Assembly (NCBI RefSeq): GCF_002838065.1
Contig: NZ_PIZU01000007.1
Location: forward strand, 19,044 to 83,043
Length of the DNA: 64,000 nucleotides
Direction of reading: 5' to 3'
Source of the DNA: Mycobacterium hubeiense
GTDB lineage: Bacteria > Actinomycetota > Actinomycetes > Mycobacteriales > Mycobacteriaceae
Shown here: positions 55,430 through 64,000 of the stretch, piece after piece
Layout: each line of letters starts with the position of its first letter
Position numbering within the stretch: the stretch's first letter is position 1
The notes under the pieces: model-generated
What the model saw: only the letters and a program-made list of their open reading frames with translations
Told to the model about the DNA's origin: nothing
Databases searched by the model: none
Made by a program: the position numbers and the translations under genes

Positions 55430-56914
55430 ATGAGCGACGTGCCGGAACATGACGCGGCCGGACTTCCGGAGGAACTCAGCCCCTTCGATCAGATCCTGCA
55501 TCGCGGAGAAGCCAACCCGCGCACCCGTTCCGGCATCATGGGCGTCGAGTTGCTCGATACCACCCCGGATTGGGACCGCTTTCGCACTCGGTTCGATATC
55601 GCTTCGCGAAAGGTCTTGCGGCTGCGCCAGAAGGTGGTGATGCCCACGTTGCCGACCGCGGCGCCGCGTTGGGTGGTCGATCCCGACTTCAACCTCGACT
55701 TTCACGTGCGCCGGGTGCGCGTGCCCGCGCCGGGCACGCTGCGCCAGGTCATCGACCTCGCCGAGGTCGCGCTGCAATCGCCGCTGGACATCTCCCGTCC
55801 GCTGTGGACGGCGACGCTGGTCGAGGGTCTCGCCGATGGCCGCGCCGCGACCATGTTGCACTTGAGCCACGCGGTCACCGACGGTGTGGGCAGCGTGGAA
55901 ATGTTCGCCAACATCTATGACCTCGAGCGTGATCCGCCTCCGCAGGAGATCCCGCCGCTGCCCATTCCGCAGGATCTGTCGCCCAATGACCTTATGCGCG
56001 AAGGGATCAACCGGCTTCCCGGCGCGATATTCGGGGGCGTGCGTGGGGTGCTCGGTGGTGCCGCACATGCGGTCGGACAGGTGGTCCGCGATCCGATCTC
56101 GGCGGTGGGCGGTGTCGTCGACTATGCGCGCTCAGGTGCTCGCGTGATGAGCCCGGCCGCTGAACCGTCACCGCTTCTCCGGCGCCGCAGCCTGTCGTCG
56201 CGGACCGAGGCGATCGACATCCCACTGTCCGATCTGCACAAGGCGGCCAAGGCAGTCGGTGGCTCGATCAACGACGCCTACCTGGCGGGGGTGTGCGGTG
56301 CGCTGCGCCTCTATCACGAAGCCAAGGGCATACCCGTCCAGGCGCTGCCGATGGCCGTCCCGGTCAATCTGCGCTCGGAGGCTGACCCGGCCGGGGGAAA
56401 TCGTTTCACGGGCGTCAACTTGGCTGCGCCCGTGGGCATTGCCGATCCGCAGCGACGCATCAAGAACATCCGCGCACAGATGACGCGCAAGCGCGAAGAA
56501 CGCGCGCTGGACATGGTCGGCGCCATCGCCCCGGTGCTCAGCCTGTTACCGGACAACCTGCTTGAATCGATGGCCGGTTCGATCGTCAACTCCGACGTGC
56601 AAGCCAGCAATGTGCCGGTGTATGCGGGCGACACCTACATCGCCGGCGCAAAGATCTTGCGGCACTACGGGCTTGGCCCGCTGCCAGGTGTCGCGATGAT
56701 GGTGGTGCTGATCTCCCGCGGCGGCTACTGCACCATCACCGCGCGCTACGACCGCGCCGCCATCAACGATGACGCTCTGTTCGCGCGGTGCCTGCTTGCC
56801 GGATTCGACGAAGTGCTGGCGCTCGGCGGCCCGGCGCGGGCCGTTCCGGCGACGTTCGCGGTCGAGGCTGCTGAGTCCAGTACGCCCTCACCCAACGGGA
56901 GTGCAGCACAATGA
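55430..56914 (+). CDS. WS/DGAT family acyltransferase (Rv2484c homologue)
   Basis: A 494-aa wax ester synthase/diacylglycerol acyltransferase-family protein that makes triacylglycerol or wax ester from acyl-CoA. The catalytic motif reads LSHAVTDGVG, i.e. SHxxxDG instead of HHxxxDG; the second His, Asp and Gly are kept. Other signatures are FHVRRVRVPAPG, PLWTATLVEGL, PVNLRSEADPAGGNRF and the C-terminal GPLPGVAMMVVLISRGGYCTITARYDRAAI. ATG 55430 is favoured by the -10 spacing over upstream GTGs. It overlaps plsC by 4 nt. Confidence 0.92.
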   Translation: MSDVPEHDAAGLPEELSPFDQILHRGEANPRTRSGIMGVELLDTTPDWDRFRTRFDIASRKVLRLRQKVVMPTLPTAAPRWVVDPDFNLDFHVRRVRVPAPGTLRQVIDLAEVALQSPLDISRPLWTATLVEGLADGRAATMLHLSHAVTDGVGSVEMFANIYDLERDPPPQEIPPLPIPQDLSPNDLMREGINRLPGAIFGGVRGVLGGAAHAVGQVVRDPISAVGGVVDYARSGARVMSPAAEPSPLLRRRSLSSRTEAIDIPLSDLHKAAKAVGGSINDAYLAGVCGALRLYHEAKGIPVQALPMAVPVNLRSEADPAGGNRFTGVNLAAPVGIADPQRRIKNIRAQMTRKREERALDMVGAIAPVLSLLPDNLLESMAGSIVNSDVQASNVPVYAGDTYIAGAKILRHYGLGPLPGVAMMVVLISRGGYCTITARYDRAAINDDALFARCLLAGFDEVLALGGPARAVPATFAVEAAESSTPSPNGSAAQ

Positions 56915-58674
56915 CTTCAGGGACTTCAGGGACTTCAGGGACTTCAGGCAACGGTCAAGCGTCGAAGACAATGCGCCTGCCGGGGTCGGTCGCAGAGATC
57001 GAGGCCAGCCCGGAAGGGCCCGAAGTCGGCGCGTTCTTCGATCTGGACGGCACGCTGGTGGCCGGCTTCACCGGTGTGATCATGACGCGAGATCGCTTGC
57101 GACGCGGGCAGATGGGCGTCGGCGAGTTCATCGGCATGGTGCAGGCCGGCCTCAACCACCAACTCGGGCGCTCCGAGTTCGAGGATCTCATCGGCAGGGG
57201 CGCCCGTATGCTGCGCGGTAGTTCGTTGGACGATATCGACGAATTGGCCGAACGGCTGTTCGTGCAGAAGATCATGGGCCGCATCTACCCCGAGATGCGT
57301 GAACTCGTGCGCGCCCACCAAGCCCGCGGCCACACCGTCGTACTCAGTTCTTCGGCTTTGACCGTGCAGGTGGAGCCGGTGGCACGGTTTCTGGGCATCG
57401 AAAACGTGCTGAGCAACAAGTTCGAGACCGACGACGACGGGCTGATCACCGGCGAGGTGAAGCGGCCGATCATCTGGGGCCCGGGCAAAGCCCGCGCGGT
57501 GCAGGAATTCGCCGCGAAGAACGGAATCGACCTGTCCAAGAGCTACTTCTACGCCGACGGTGACGAAGACGTCGCGTTGATGTACCTCGTCGGCAATCCG
57601 CGGCCGACCAACCCCGCAGGCAAATTGGCCGCCGTGGCGGCCAAACGCGGGTGGCCGGTGCTGCGGTTCACCAGTCGCAGTGGGAGCAATCCCGTTTCGC
57701 AGCTGCGCACGGTAGCGGGTGTGGCGTCGATGATGCCGATCGCCGCAGGGGCCGTCGGATTGGGCCTTTTGACCCGCAACAAGCGCACCGGGGTCAACTT
57801 CTTCACGTCGGCGTTCGGTCGGGCGCTGCTGACCGCCACCGGTGTCCACCTCAACGTGCTGGGCGAGGAGAACCTGACCAAACAGCGGCCCGCGGTGTTC
57901 ATCTTCAATCACCGCAACCAGGTTGACCCGATCATCGCGGGCAGGCTCGTCAACGACAACTTCACCTCTGTCGGCAAGAAGGAACTGGAGAAAGATCCGA
58001 TCGTCGGCACCATCGGCAAGGTGATGGATGCGGCGTTCATCGACCGCGATGACCCCAAGAAGGCCGTCGAGGGCCTGAAGAAGGTCGAAGACCTTGCGCG
58101 CAAGGGTTTGTCGATCCTGATCGCGCCCGAGGGCACCCGGCTCGACACCACCGAGGTCGGCCCGTTCAAGAAGGGGCCGTTCCGGATCGCGATGTCGGCG
58201 GGGATACCGATCGTGCCGATCGTGATCCGCAACGCCGAAGTCATCGCGGCCCGTGATTCGACGACGTTCAATCCCGGCACCGTGGATGTCGTTGTCTATC
58301 CACCGATTCCGGTCGACGACTGGACAACGGAGAACTTGACCGATCGCATCGAGGAGGTTCGTCAGCTCTACCTCGACACGCTCAAAGCCTGGCCGCACGA
58401 CACGGTGCCCGAGGTGCCGCTGTACACCCGGTCGAGGGCGGCCAAGAAGGCCGCTGAGAAGGCAGGCGGGCAAGCGCCGGCCAAGAAGACGGCCGCCAAG
58501 AAGGGTTCTCCGGCCAAGGCCGTCAAGAAGGCCGCACCCAAGAAGGCCGCACCCAAGAAGGCCGCCAAGACGGCCGTCAAGAAGGCTGCAGCCAAGAAGG
58601 CCGAAAAAGCCGTGAAGGCGACCAAAACCGCGGCGAAGGGCACTCCGAAGTCCGGCGCGAAAGGTCGATCGTGA
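56911..58674 (+). CDS. plsC: HAD-phosphatase/PlsC acyltransferase fusion with basic tail (Rv2483c homologue)
   Basis: A 587-aa bifunctional protein. The N-terminus has four TSG repeats. A HAD phosphatase of the SerB-like class follows (FFDLDGT, nucleophile Asp44 and Asp46; [19 protein letters not shown]). Next is a PlsC/AGPAT acyltransferase domain (FNHRNQVD, His334 and Asp339; [18 protein letters not shown]). The last ~78 residues are a Lys/Ala/Pro-rich tail like histone H1. The pairing could make lysophosphatidate to phosphatidate and then dephosphorylate it. Overlaps both neighbours by 4 nt. Confidence 0.94.
   Translation: MTSGTSGTSGTSGNGQASKTMRLPGSVAEIEASPEGPEVGAFFDLDGTLVAGFTGVIMTRDRLRRGQMGVGEFIGMVQAGLNHQLGRSEFEDLIGRGARMLRGSSLDDIDELAERLFVQKIMGRIYPEMRELVRAHQARGHTVVLSSSALTVQVEPVARFLGIENVLSNKFETDDDGLITGEVKRPIIWGPGKARAVQEFAAKNGIDLSKSYFYADGDEDVALMYLVGNPRPTNPAGKLAAVAAKRGWPVLRFTSRSGSNPVSQLRTVAGVASMMPIAAGAVGLGLLTRNKRTGVNFFTSAFGRALLTATGVHLNVLGEENLTKQRPAVFIFNHRNQVDPIIAGRLVNDNFTSVGKKELEKDPIVGTIGKVMDAAFIDRDDPKKAVEGLKKVEDLARKGLSILIAPEGTRLDTTEVGPFKKGPFRIAMSAGIPIVPIVIRNAEVIAARDSTTFNPGTVDVVVYPPIPVDDWTTENLTDRIEEVRQLYLDTLKAWPHDTVPEVPLYTRSRAAKKAAEKAGGQAPAKKTAAKKGSPAKAVKKAAPKKAAPKKAAKTAVKKAAAKKAEKAVKATKTAAKGTPKSGAKGRS
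56914..56949 (+). repeat. Four tandem 9-nt repeats at the plsC start
   Basis: ACTTCAGGG repeated four times (last unit ACTTCAGGC) directly after the ATG, encoding T-S-G x4. In frame, so copy-number change alters only N-terminal length, though it might affect initiation. Confidence 0.9.
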
Positions 58675-61013
58675 AAGTTCCCGCCGACTACTTCACCCCG
58701 TTCACGGCCACCGACGATGCGCTCGTGCTCGCGTCGGTGTCGTCACCGGCCGAAGAGGAGTTGCTGAACGACTGGCTGGCGCAGCAACGCCGCGATCATC
58801 CCGACACCCACGTCGAGGTGCTGCGGATGCCCGTCGACGACGACCCGCCGGGTTGGGTGCTGGCACGACTGGTGGAACTGCTGGAGGCCGACGAGGATCG
58901 CACCGTCGTGCCGGTGCGGGTGTTCTGGATACCGGGTGGACTGCCCACGCGTTCGAAGGTGGTGGCGCTGATATCCGGGCGCGACACCTACCGTCCTCCC
59001 GAGATCCTGCAACGTCGCATCCTGCGCAAGGACCCGTCGCGGGCCCGGGTGGTCGCCGGTGAACCCGCCACAGTCTCCGAATTGCGGCAGCAGTGGAGCG
59101 ACACCACGGTCGCCGAGAACCCAAGGGAATTCGCGCGTTTCGTGATCCGCCGCGCGATCCTGGCGATCGAGCGGGTGGAATTGCGGCTGCTGGGGCCGGA
59201 ATACAAGTCGCCACGACTCATCAAACCAGAGATGCTGGCGTCGGCGAGATTCCGCGAAGGGTTGGAGAACATCCCCGGCGCCACCATCGAGAAGGCCGGC
59301 GAGATGCTCGACGAGCTATCCACCGGATGGAGTCGGTTCTCGGTCGATCTGATCCCGACGGTGGGCCGCGCGATCTTCAGCCGGGGCTTCGACCCCAACA
59401 TCGACTACGACCGCGCCGAAATCGAGGCGATGCGACGGGCGTTGGAGACCCATCCGGCCGTATTGCTGTTCTCACACCGGTCCTATCTCGACGGCGTGAT
59501 CGTGCCGGTGGCGATGCAGGAGAACCGATTACCCCCGGTCCATACTTTCGCGGGCATCAACCTGTCGTTCGGCCTCATGGGCCCGCTGATGCGCCACTCC
59601 GGCGTCATCTTTCTACGGCGCAAGCTCGACGACCCGCTCTACAAATATGTGTTGCGGCAGTTCGTCGGTTATATCGTCGAAAAGCGGTTCAACCTGAGCT
59701 GGTCCATCGAGGGCACGCGCTCCCGCACCGGAAAGATGTTGCCGCCCAAGCTCGGTTTGCTCGCCTACGTCGCCGACGCGTACCTCGACGGGCGCAGTGA
59801 AGACATCCTGCTGCAGCCGGTGTCCATCAGCTTCGATCAGTTGCACGAGACCGCCGAATACGCCGCATACGCCCGTGGTGGTGAGAAGACGCCCGAGGGT
59901 TTGAGCTGGCTGTACAACTTCATCAAGGCGCAGGGGGAGCGCAACTACGGCAAGATTTATGTCCGCTTCCCCGAAGCGGTTTCGATGCGCGAGTACCTCG
60001 GCGATCCGCACGGTCCGATGACGACAGACCAGGCTGCCAAGCGCCTCGCCATGCAGAAGATGGCGTTCGAGGTGGCCTGGCGCATCCTGCGCGCCACCCC
60101 GGTCAACGCGACCGGGTTGGTGTCGGCGTTGTTGTTGGCCACCCGCGGTCGGGCGCTCACACTCGACCAGCTGCACCACACCCTACAGGATTCGCTGGAC
60201 TATTTGGAGCGCAAGCAGACTCCGATCACCAACAGCGCGTTGCGATTACGAACCCAAGACGGTGTGCGGGCGGCGGTGGACGCGCTGTCGAACGGTCATC
60301 CCGTAACCCGCGTCGACAGCGGCCGCGAGCCTGTCTGGTACATCGCCCCCGAAGACGAGCACGAGGCGTCGTTCTACCGCAACACGTTGATCCACGCGTT
60401 CCTGGAGACATCGATCGTCGACCTGGGCCTCGCTTATGCGGGGCGTGCCGAAGGCAATAGACTCGAGGCGTTCTGGTCGCAGGTGATGCGGCTGCGCGAT
60501 CTGCTGAAGTTCGACTTCTATTTCGCCGACTCGGCCGCCTTCCGCGAGCACGTCGCCGAGGAGATGTCGTGGCACGAGGACTGGGAAACCCATGTCGAAG
60601 CCGGTGAGGTCGACATGTTGTTGCGGGCCAAGCGCCCACTGGTGGCCGGTGCCATGCTGCGGCCGTACTTCGAGGCCTACGAGATCGTGGCCGACGTGCT
60701 ACGTGACCTACCCGCCGAAGTCGAGGAGAAAGAACTGACGACGCGGGCCCTCGGCGTCGGGCGCCAATACGTCGCGCAGGACCGCGTACACAGCAACGAG
60801 TCGGTCTCGGCGCTTTTGTTCGCCACCGCACGCCAGGTCGTCGCGGATCAGAATCTGCTGGAGCCCGCACCCGATCTGGCCGAGCGGCGGTCGGCATTCC
60901 TCGCCGAACTGCGGGCGATCCTGGCCGATATGGACAAGGTCGAGGCGATCTCGCGCGAGCAGTTCTACGCCCGTGAGATGGAGCGACGCCGGCAGCGTCA
61001 GCAATCCGCCTAG
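58671..61013 (+). CDS. plsB2: Glycerol-3-phosphate acyltransferase PlsB2 (Rv2482c homologue)
   Basis: A 780-aa membrane-associated GPAT that catalyses the first acylation of sn-glycerol 3-phosphate. Acyltransferase motifs: [10 protein letters not shown] (His269, Asp274), [11 protein letters not shown] and [19 protein letters not shown] long helical C-terminal domain follows, as in E. coli PlsB. The GTG at 58671 overlaps the plsC stop. Together with plsC and the WS/DGAT it forms a continuous path from G3P to triacylglycerol. Confidence 0.95.
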   Translation: MKVPADYFTPFTATDDALVLASVSSPAEEELLNDWLAQQRRDHPDTHVEVLRMPVDDDPPGWVLARLVELLEADEDRTVVPVRVFWIPGGLPTRSKVVALISGRDTYRPPEILQRRILRKDPSRARVVAGEPATVSELRQQWSDTTVAENPREFARFVIRRAILAIERVELRLLGPEYKSPRLIKPEMLASARFREGLENIPGATIEKAGEMLDELSTGWSRFSVDLIPTVGRAIFSRGFDPNIDYDRAEIEAMRRALETHPAVLLFSHRSYLDGVIVPVAMQENRLPPVHTFAGINLSFGLMGPLMRHSGVIFLRRKLDDPLYKYVLRQFVGYIVEKRFNLSWSIEGTRSRTGKMLPPKLGLLAYVADAYLDGRSEDILLQPVSISFDQLHETAEYAAYARGGEKTPEGLSWLYNFIKAQGERNYGKIYVRFPEAVSMREYLGDPHGPMTTDQAAKRLAMQKMAFEVAWRILRATPVNATGLVSALLLATRGRALTLDQLHHTLQDSLDYLERKQTPITNSALRLRTQDGVRAAVDALSNGHPVTRVDSGREPVWYIAPEDEHEASFYRNTLIHAFLETSIVDLGLAYAGRAEGNRLEAFWSQVMRLRDLLKFDFYFADSAAFREHVAEEMSWHEDWETHVEAGEVDMLLRAKRPLVAGAMLRPYFEAYEIVADVLRDLPAEVEEKELTTRALGVGRQYVAQDRVHSNESVSALLFATARQVVADQNLLEPAPDLAERRSAFLAELRAILADMDKVEAISREQFYAREMERRRQRQQSA

Positions 61014-61038
61014 CCGCAGCGATGCAGCGGCCACGCCA

Positions 61039-61044
61039 TACGCT
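61039..61044 (+). promoter_or_regulatory. -10 element of a leaderless promoter
   Basis: TACGCT lies 6 nt before ATG 61051. GGGAGG directly abuts the ATG, too close to act as an RBS, which supports the leaderless reading. Confidence 0.5.
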
Positions 61045-61050
61045 GGGAGG

Positions 61051-63048
61051 ATGACCACCGCCGCCGCCAAGATGCGTACGACGCCAGCGTGGCCCGTGCT
61101 CGTCGGCGTCGGCGTGTTGGCCGGCGCGATCGCGGCCGGCATCGGCGCCCTGTCGCTGGCCGACGCGCTGACCGCGACCGGATTGCCCGACCCCGGCCCG
61201 GTGACGACATATGGATTGCCGTTCGTCCGCGCGGCGGGCGAGATCGCCGCGGTAGTGGCCGTCGGGTCGTTTCTATTCGCTGCGTTTCTGGTCCCGCCGC
61301 AGTCCAACGGGGTGCTCGACGCCGCCGGCTATCGCGCGCTGCGACTGGGCACCGCGGCCTCTGGGGTGTGGACGGTCTGCGCGGCGCTGTTGGTTCCGCT
61401 GACCGTCTCCGACGTCGCCGGTCAGCCGCTGAGCGGCCTCGATCCGGGCGGCGTGTGGACGGCCACCAACCTCATCGACGTCGCGGGCGCCTGGCGCTGG
61501 ACCGCGTTGCTGGCGGCCGCGGTCACGGTGGCCAGCCTGCCGGTGCTGCGCTGGTCGTGGACGCCGCTGCTGTTCGGCGGCGCGCTCATCACATTGGTTC
61601 CGCTGGGCCTGACCGGGCACTCGTCGTCGGGCGGTGCGCACGATCTGGCCACCAACAGCCTGCTGATCCACCTCGTCGCGGCCGCGCTGTGGGCGGGCGG
61701 CCTGCTCGCGCTGCTGGTGCATGCTCTGCGACGCGGTGAGGGTGCGGATCTGGCGGCGCGCCGGTTCTCCGCGCTGGCGTTGTGGTGCTTCGTCGCGATG
61801 GCGCTCAGCGGTGTGGTGAACGCACTGGTGCGCATCGAACCCGTCGACCTGGTCCGCACTGAGTACGGCTGGCTGGTGGTGGCCAAGTTCGTGGCGCTAT
61901 GCCTGCTGGGTGTGCTCGGCTGGGCGCAGCGGCGCCGCGGGGTCGCCGCCCTGCAGGCCGATCCGACGGGCCGACGTCCGCTCATCCAACTGGCACTGGC
62001 CGAGGCGGCACTGTTCGGCGCGACATTCGGTATCGCCGTGGGCCTGGGCCGCACCCCGCCGCCGCCGCTGCCCGAGCAGCCGAGCGCCGCCGAGGTCGCG
62101 ATCGGCTACGACTTCGCCGGCCCGCCGACCCTCGCGAGGGTGCTGTTCGACTGGCGGTTCGATCTGATCTTCGGCACCGCCGCGATCGTGATGGCGGTAC
62201 TGTACCTGGCCGGGGTGCGGCGGCTGCGCCGCCGCGGAGACGCGTGGCCGGTGGGACGGACGCTGGGCTGGCTGCTGGGGTGTGCGGCGCTGCTGTTCGC
62301 GACCTCCTCGGGGCTGGGCCGCTACATGCCGGCGATGTTCTCCATGCACATGGTCGCCCACATGCTGCTGTCGATGCTGGTGCCGATCCTGCTGGTGCTC
62401 GGCGCGCCGGTGACCCTGGCGCTGCGGGCACTGCCGACCGCGGGACGCGGCGCCCCGCCCGGGCCGCGGGAGTGGCTGCTGGCCGCGCTGCACTCGCGGG
62501 TGTCGAGGTTTCTGACCCATCCGATCGTGGCGACGGTGTTGTTCGTGGCGGGGTTCTACGGGCTCTACTTCGGCGGCATCTTCGACGCGGCGGTGAGCAA
62601 CCACGCCGCGCACGTGCTGATGAACGTGCATTTCCTGCTGTCCGGCTACCTCTTCTACTGGGTGGTCATCGGCATCGATCCCACGCCGCGGCCCATCCCG
62701 CAGTTGGGCAAGGTCGCGATGGTGTTCGCCTCGCTGCCGCTGCATGCATTCTTCGGTGTGGTGCTGATGGGCATGCAGACCGTGCTGGGGGAGCCGTTCT
62801 ATCGCTCACTGCAGCTGCCCTGGCACACCGACCTGCTCGGCGACCAGCGCCTGGGCGGTGGAATCGCTTGGGCCGCAGGGGAAGTCCCGCTCGTCGTGGT
62901 GATGATCGCGCTGCTGATCCAGTGGACGCGCAGCGACCGGCGCACCGCCAAGCGGCTCGACCGGGCCGCCGAGCGCGACGACGACGCCGAGCTGGCCGCC
63001 TACAACGCGATGCTGGCCGAGCTGGCGCGACGGGACGCGACGAGATAG
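61051..63048 (+). CDS. Copper resistance D / CtaG-like cytochrome oxidase assembly membrane protein
   Basis: A 665-aa polytopic protein with about 14-15 TM helices. The N-terminal half resembles CopD (SLADALTATGLPDPGPVTTYGLPFVRAAGEIAAVVAVGSFL ... LTGHSSSGGAHDLATNSLLIHLVAAALWAGGLLALL). The C-terminal half resembles caa3 oxidase assembly factor CtaG (FSMHMVAHMLLSMLVPILLVLGAPVTLALRALP ... LGDQRLGGGIAWAAGEVPLVVVMIALLIQW), with conserved His, Met and Glu residues that could bind copper. Similar fusions exist in mycobacteria (I recall Rv0102). Role in copper delivery is inferred. Confidence 0.9.
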   Translation: MTTAAAKMRTTPAWPVLVGVGVLAGAIAAGIGALSLADALTATGLPDPGPVTTYGLPFVRAAGEIAAVVAVGSFLFAAFLVPPQSNGVLDAAGYRALRLGTAASGVWTVCAALLVPLTVSDVAGQPLSGLDPGGVWTATNLIDVAGAWRWTALLAAAVTVASLPVLRWSWTPLLFGGALITLVPLGLTGHSSSGGAHDLATNSLLIHLVAAALWAGGLLALLVHALRRGEGADLAARRFSALALWCFVAMALSGVVNALVRIEPVDLVRTEYGWLVVAKFVALCLLGVLGWAQRRRGVAALQADPTGRRPLIQLALAEAALFGATFGIAVGLGRTPPPPLPEQPSAAEVAIGYDFAGPPTLARVLFDWRFDLIFGTAAIVMAVLYLAGVRRLRRRGDAWPVGRTLGWLLGCAALLFATSSGLGRYMPAMFSMHMVAHMLLSMLVPILLVLGAPVTLALRALPTAGRGAPPGPREWLLAALHSRVSRFLTHPIVATVLFVAGFYGLYFGGIFDAAVSNHAAHVLMNVHFLLSGYLFYWVVIGIDPTPRPIPQLGKVAMVFASLPLHAFFGVVLMGMQTVLGEPFYRSLQLPWHTDLLGDQRLGGGIAWAAGEVPLVVVMIALLIQWTRSDRRTAKRLDRAAERDDDAELAAYNAMLAELARRDATR

Positions 63049-63158
63049 CTCCAGCAAAAGCCGGCGACCGCCGAATTCTGCGCGAGGGCTGTGATTGTGC
63101 GGCGAGCGGCACGACCCTGGTGCAGATCTCGACGAGCTCGACGGGCGGGCGTACGCGG

Positions 63159-63185
63159 TTATCCACAGTGCGCAGTTCATCCACA
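63159..63185 (+). promoter_or_regulatory. Two DnaA-box-like sites upstream of ssbB
   Basis: A perfect TTATCCACA (63159-63167) and TCATCCACA, one mismatch, 18 bp further on (63177-63185), same orientation, in the 242-nt gap before ssbB. No gene was seen in the gap. Confidence 0.5.
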
Positions 63186-63290
63186 ACCTCTGCGGGCGAG
63201 GCGCCACCAACGAGCGGCTCTGTCGGAGCTGCGGCGGTCAATGGCGGTGCGACGCGCGTCGCAACCGGAGACAAATGAGAGGAATTGGCA

Positions 63291-63764
63291 ATGTTTGAGA
63301 CACCGTTCACCGTGGTCGGCACCATCATCACCGACCCGATCCGCCGCCGCGTCGGCGATCAGGAGGTCTACAAGTTCCGGGTGGCCAGCAATTCGCGACG
63401 GCGCACCGCCGAGGGTCAGTGGGAGCCCGGGAATTCGCTGTACGTCGGAGTCAACTGCTGGGGCAGCAAGCTGGTGAAGGGCGTCGGCGCCTCGCTCGGG
63501 AAGGGAGACCCGGTTATCGTTGTTGGATATGTGTACACCAGCGAGTACGACGATCGCGGAGGCGTGCGACGGTCGTCGCTGGAAGTGCGGGCCACCGCGG
63601 TGGGGCCGGATCTCTCGCGCTGCATAGCCACCATCGACCGGCCGAAAGCGACCGGCGCCGGCAGCGGGGATGCGGCAGACACCCAGGACGACGCGTCCGA
63701 GGGCGGCGAGGCCGGCGAGGCCGATGAGGTCGCCGACGGAAAGGCGCTGCCTTTGAGCGCCTAG
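63291..63764 (+). CDS. ssbB: Single-stranded DNA-binding protein paralogue SsbB
   Basis: A 157-aa protein with an OB-fold (ETPFTVVGTIITDPIRRRVGDQEVYKFRVASNSRRR ... GVNCWGSKLVKGVGASLGKGDPVIVVGYVYTSEYDDRGG) and an acidic Gly/Asp/Glu tail. It is the second mycobacterial SSB (position of Rv2478c), not the essential ssb beside rpsF. The tail ends in LPLSA, not the DDDIPF-type tip that binds replication partners. ATG 63291 has GAGGAA about 8 nt upstream. Confidence 0.93.
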   Translation: MFETPFTVVGTIITDPIRRRVGDQEVYKFRVASNSRRRTAEGQWEPGNSLYVGVNCWGSKLVKGVGASLGKGDPVIVVGYVYTSEYDDRGGVRRSSLEVRATAVGPDLSRCIATIDRPKATGAGSGDAADTQDDASEGGEAGEADEVADGKALPLSA

Positions 63765-63866
63765 CCGGCGGAGGTAGCTCTGGTCGGCTCCGCCGACGTG
63801 GCCACGCCTAGGATGGGCCGCGGGCAACACCCGACGTCAACATTTTGGGAAAGGCAACACCACGGC

Positions 63867-64000
63867 ATGGCCGATTACATCTATTCGATGCGGAAGGTCC
63901 GCAAGGCGCACGGCGACAAGGTGATTCTTGACGACGTGAGCCTGAACTTCCTTCCAGGCGCGAAAATCGGCGTCGTCGGCCCCAACGGGGCAGGCAAGTC
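63867..64000 (+). CDS. ettA: ABC-F translation factor EttA (partial, runs off the window)
   Basis: The first 44 codons encode MADYIYSMRKVRKAHGDK, then VILDDVSLNFLPGAKIGVVG and the start of Walker A, PNGAGKS. This is the N-terminal nucleotide-binding domain of EttA, which gates ribosome entry into elongation by ATP level. Homologue of Rv2477c. The rest lies beyond the right edge. Confidence 0.94.
   Translation, partial: MADYIYSMRKVRKAHGDKVILDDVSLNFLPGAKIGVVGPNGAGK

Overview
The window is high-GC actinobacterial DNA and reads as a chromosome segment of a rapidly growing Mycobacterium (Mycolicibacterium). The evidence is the 3082-residue single-chain FAS-I followed by acpS, many GTG starts and leaderless promoters (a TANNNT -10 element 6-7 nt before the start codon), and a gene order from about 20.6 kb to the right edge that matches, by recall, the M. 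tuberculosis block Rv2525c to Rv2477c in inverted orientation. No IS element, prophage or CRISPR array was seen.

Region 1 (0-11.8 kb) is an accessory catabolic cluster: a P450 divergent from a TetR regulator, a thiolase/DUF35 pair of the kind that can act as a side-chain-cleaving aldolase, a SnoaL-like protein, an enoyl-CoA hydratase, two acyl-CoA ligases around an amidohydrolase, and an orphan pair of Mce-associated membrane proteins without a mce operon. Two inverted-repeat families recur in its promoters and suggest co-regulation. The substrate is unknown; a steroid- or terpenoid-like side chain is a reasonable guess.

Region 2 (11.8-20.4 kb) is mixed: two tail-to-tail IspD-like cytidylyltransferase genes (one degenerate, one intact), small membrane proteins, LtrA, ChaB, an MFS carrier, a MerR regulator preceded by a cysteine-rich leaderless upstream ORF, and a PE-PPE-domain hydrolase followed by an orphan polyamine-type binding lipoprotein.

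Region 3 (20.6-43.6 kb) is conserved mycobacterial core: a Tat-exported DUF1906 protein, the fas-acpS operon with a 507-nt dyad-rich leader, an M20 peptidase, bcp, an L,D-transpeptidase, orn, a HerA-like ATPase, the CmrA-type mycolate reductase, an Atg22-like MFS protein, an MmpS-like protein and an S9 peptidase, with tRNA-Lys(CTT) and tRNA-His(GTG). Three genes below 60 codons (13224-13340, 33730-33900, 43492-43647) were found by direct reading.

Region 4 (43.6-53.8 kb) is the branched-chain amino acid (leucine) catabolic operon under the TetR repressor BkaR: accD1-accA1-fadE19-maoC-citE-bkdABC. Two copies of GTTA-N8-TAAC lie in the bkaR-accD1 gap.

Region 5 (53.8-64 kb) holds echA14, a methyltransferase whose ATG shares its A with the encoded CCA end of tRNA-Arg(TCT), the lipid-acylation operon WS/DGAT-plsC-plsB2, a CopD/CtaG membrane protein, ssbB with two DnaA-box-like sites upstream, and the start of the ABC-F gene ettA. 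All family calls come from motif reading and remembered synteny; no database search was run.
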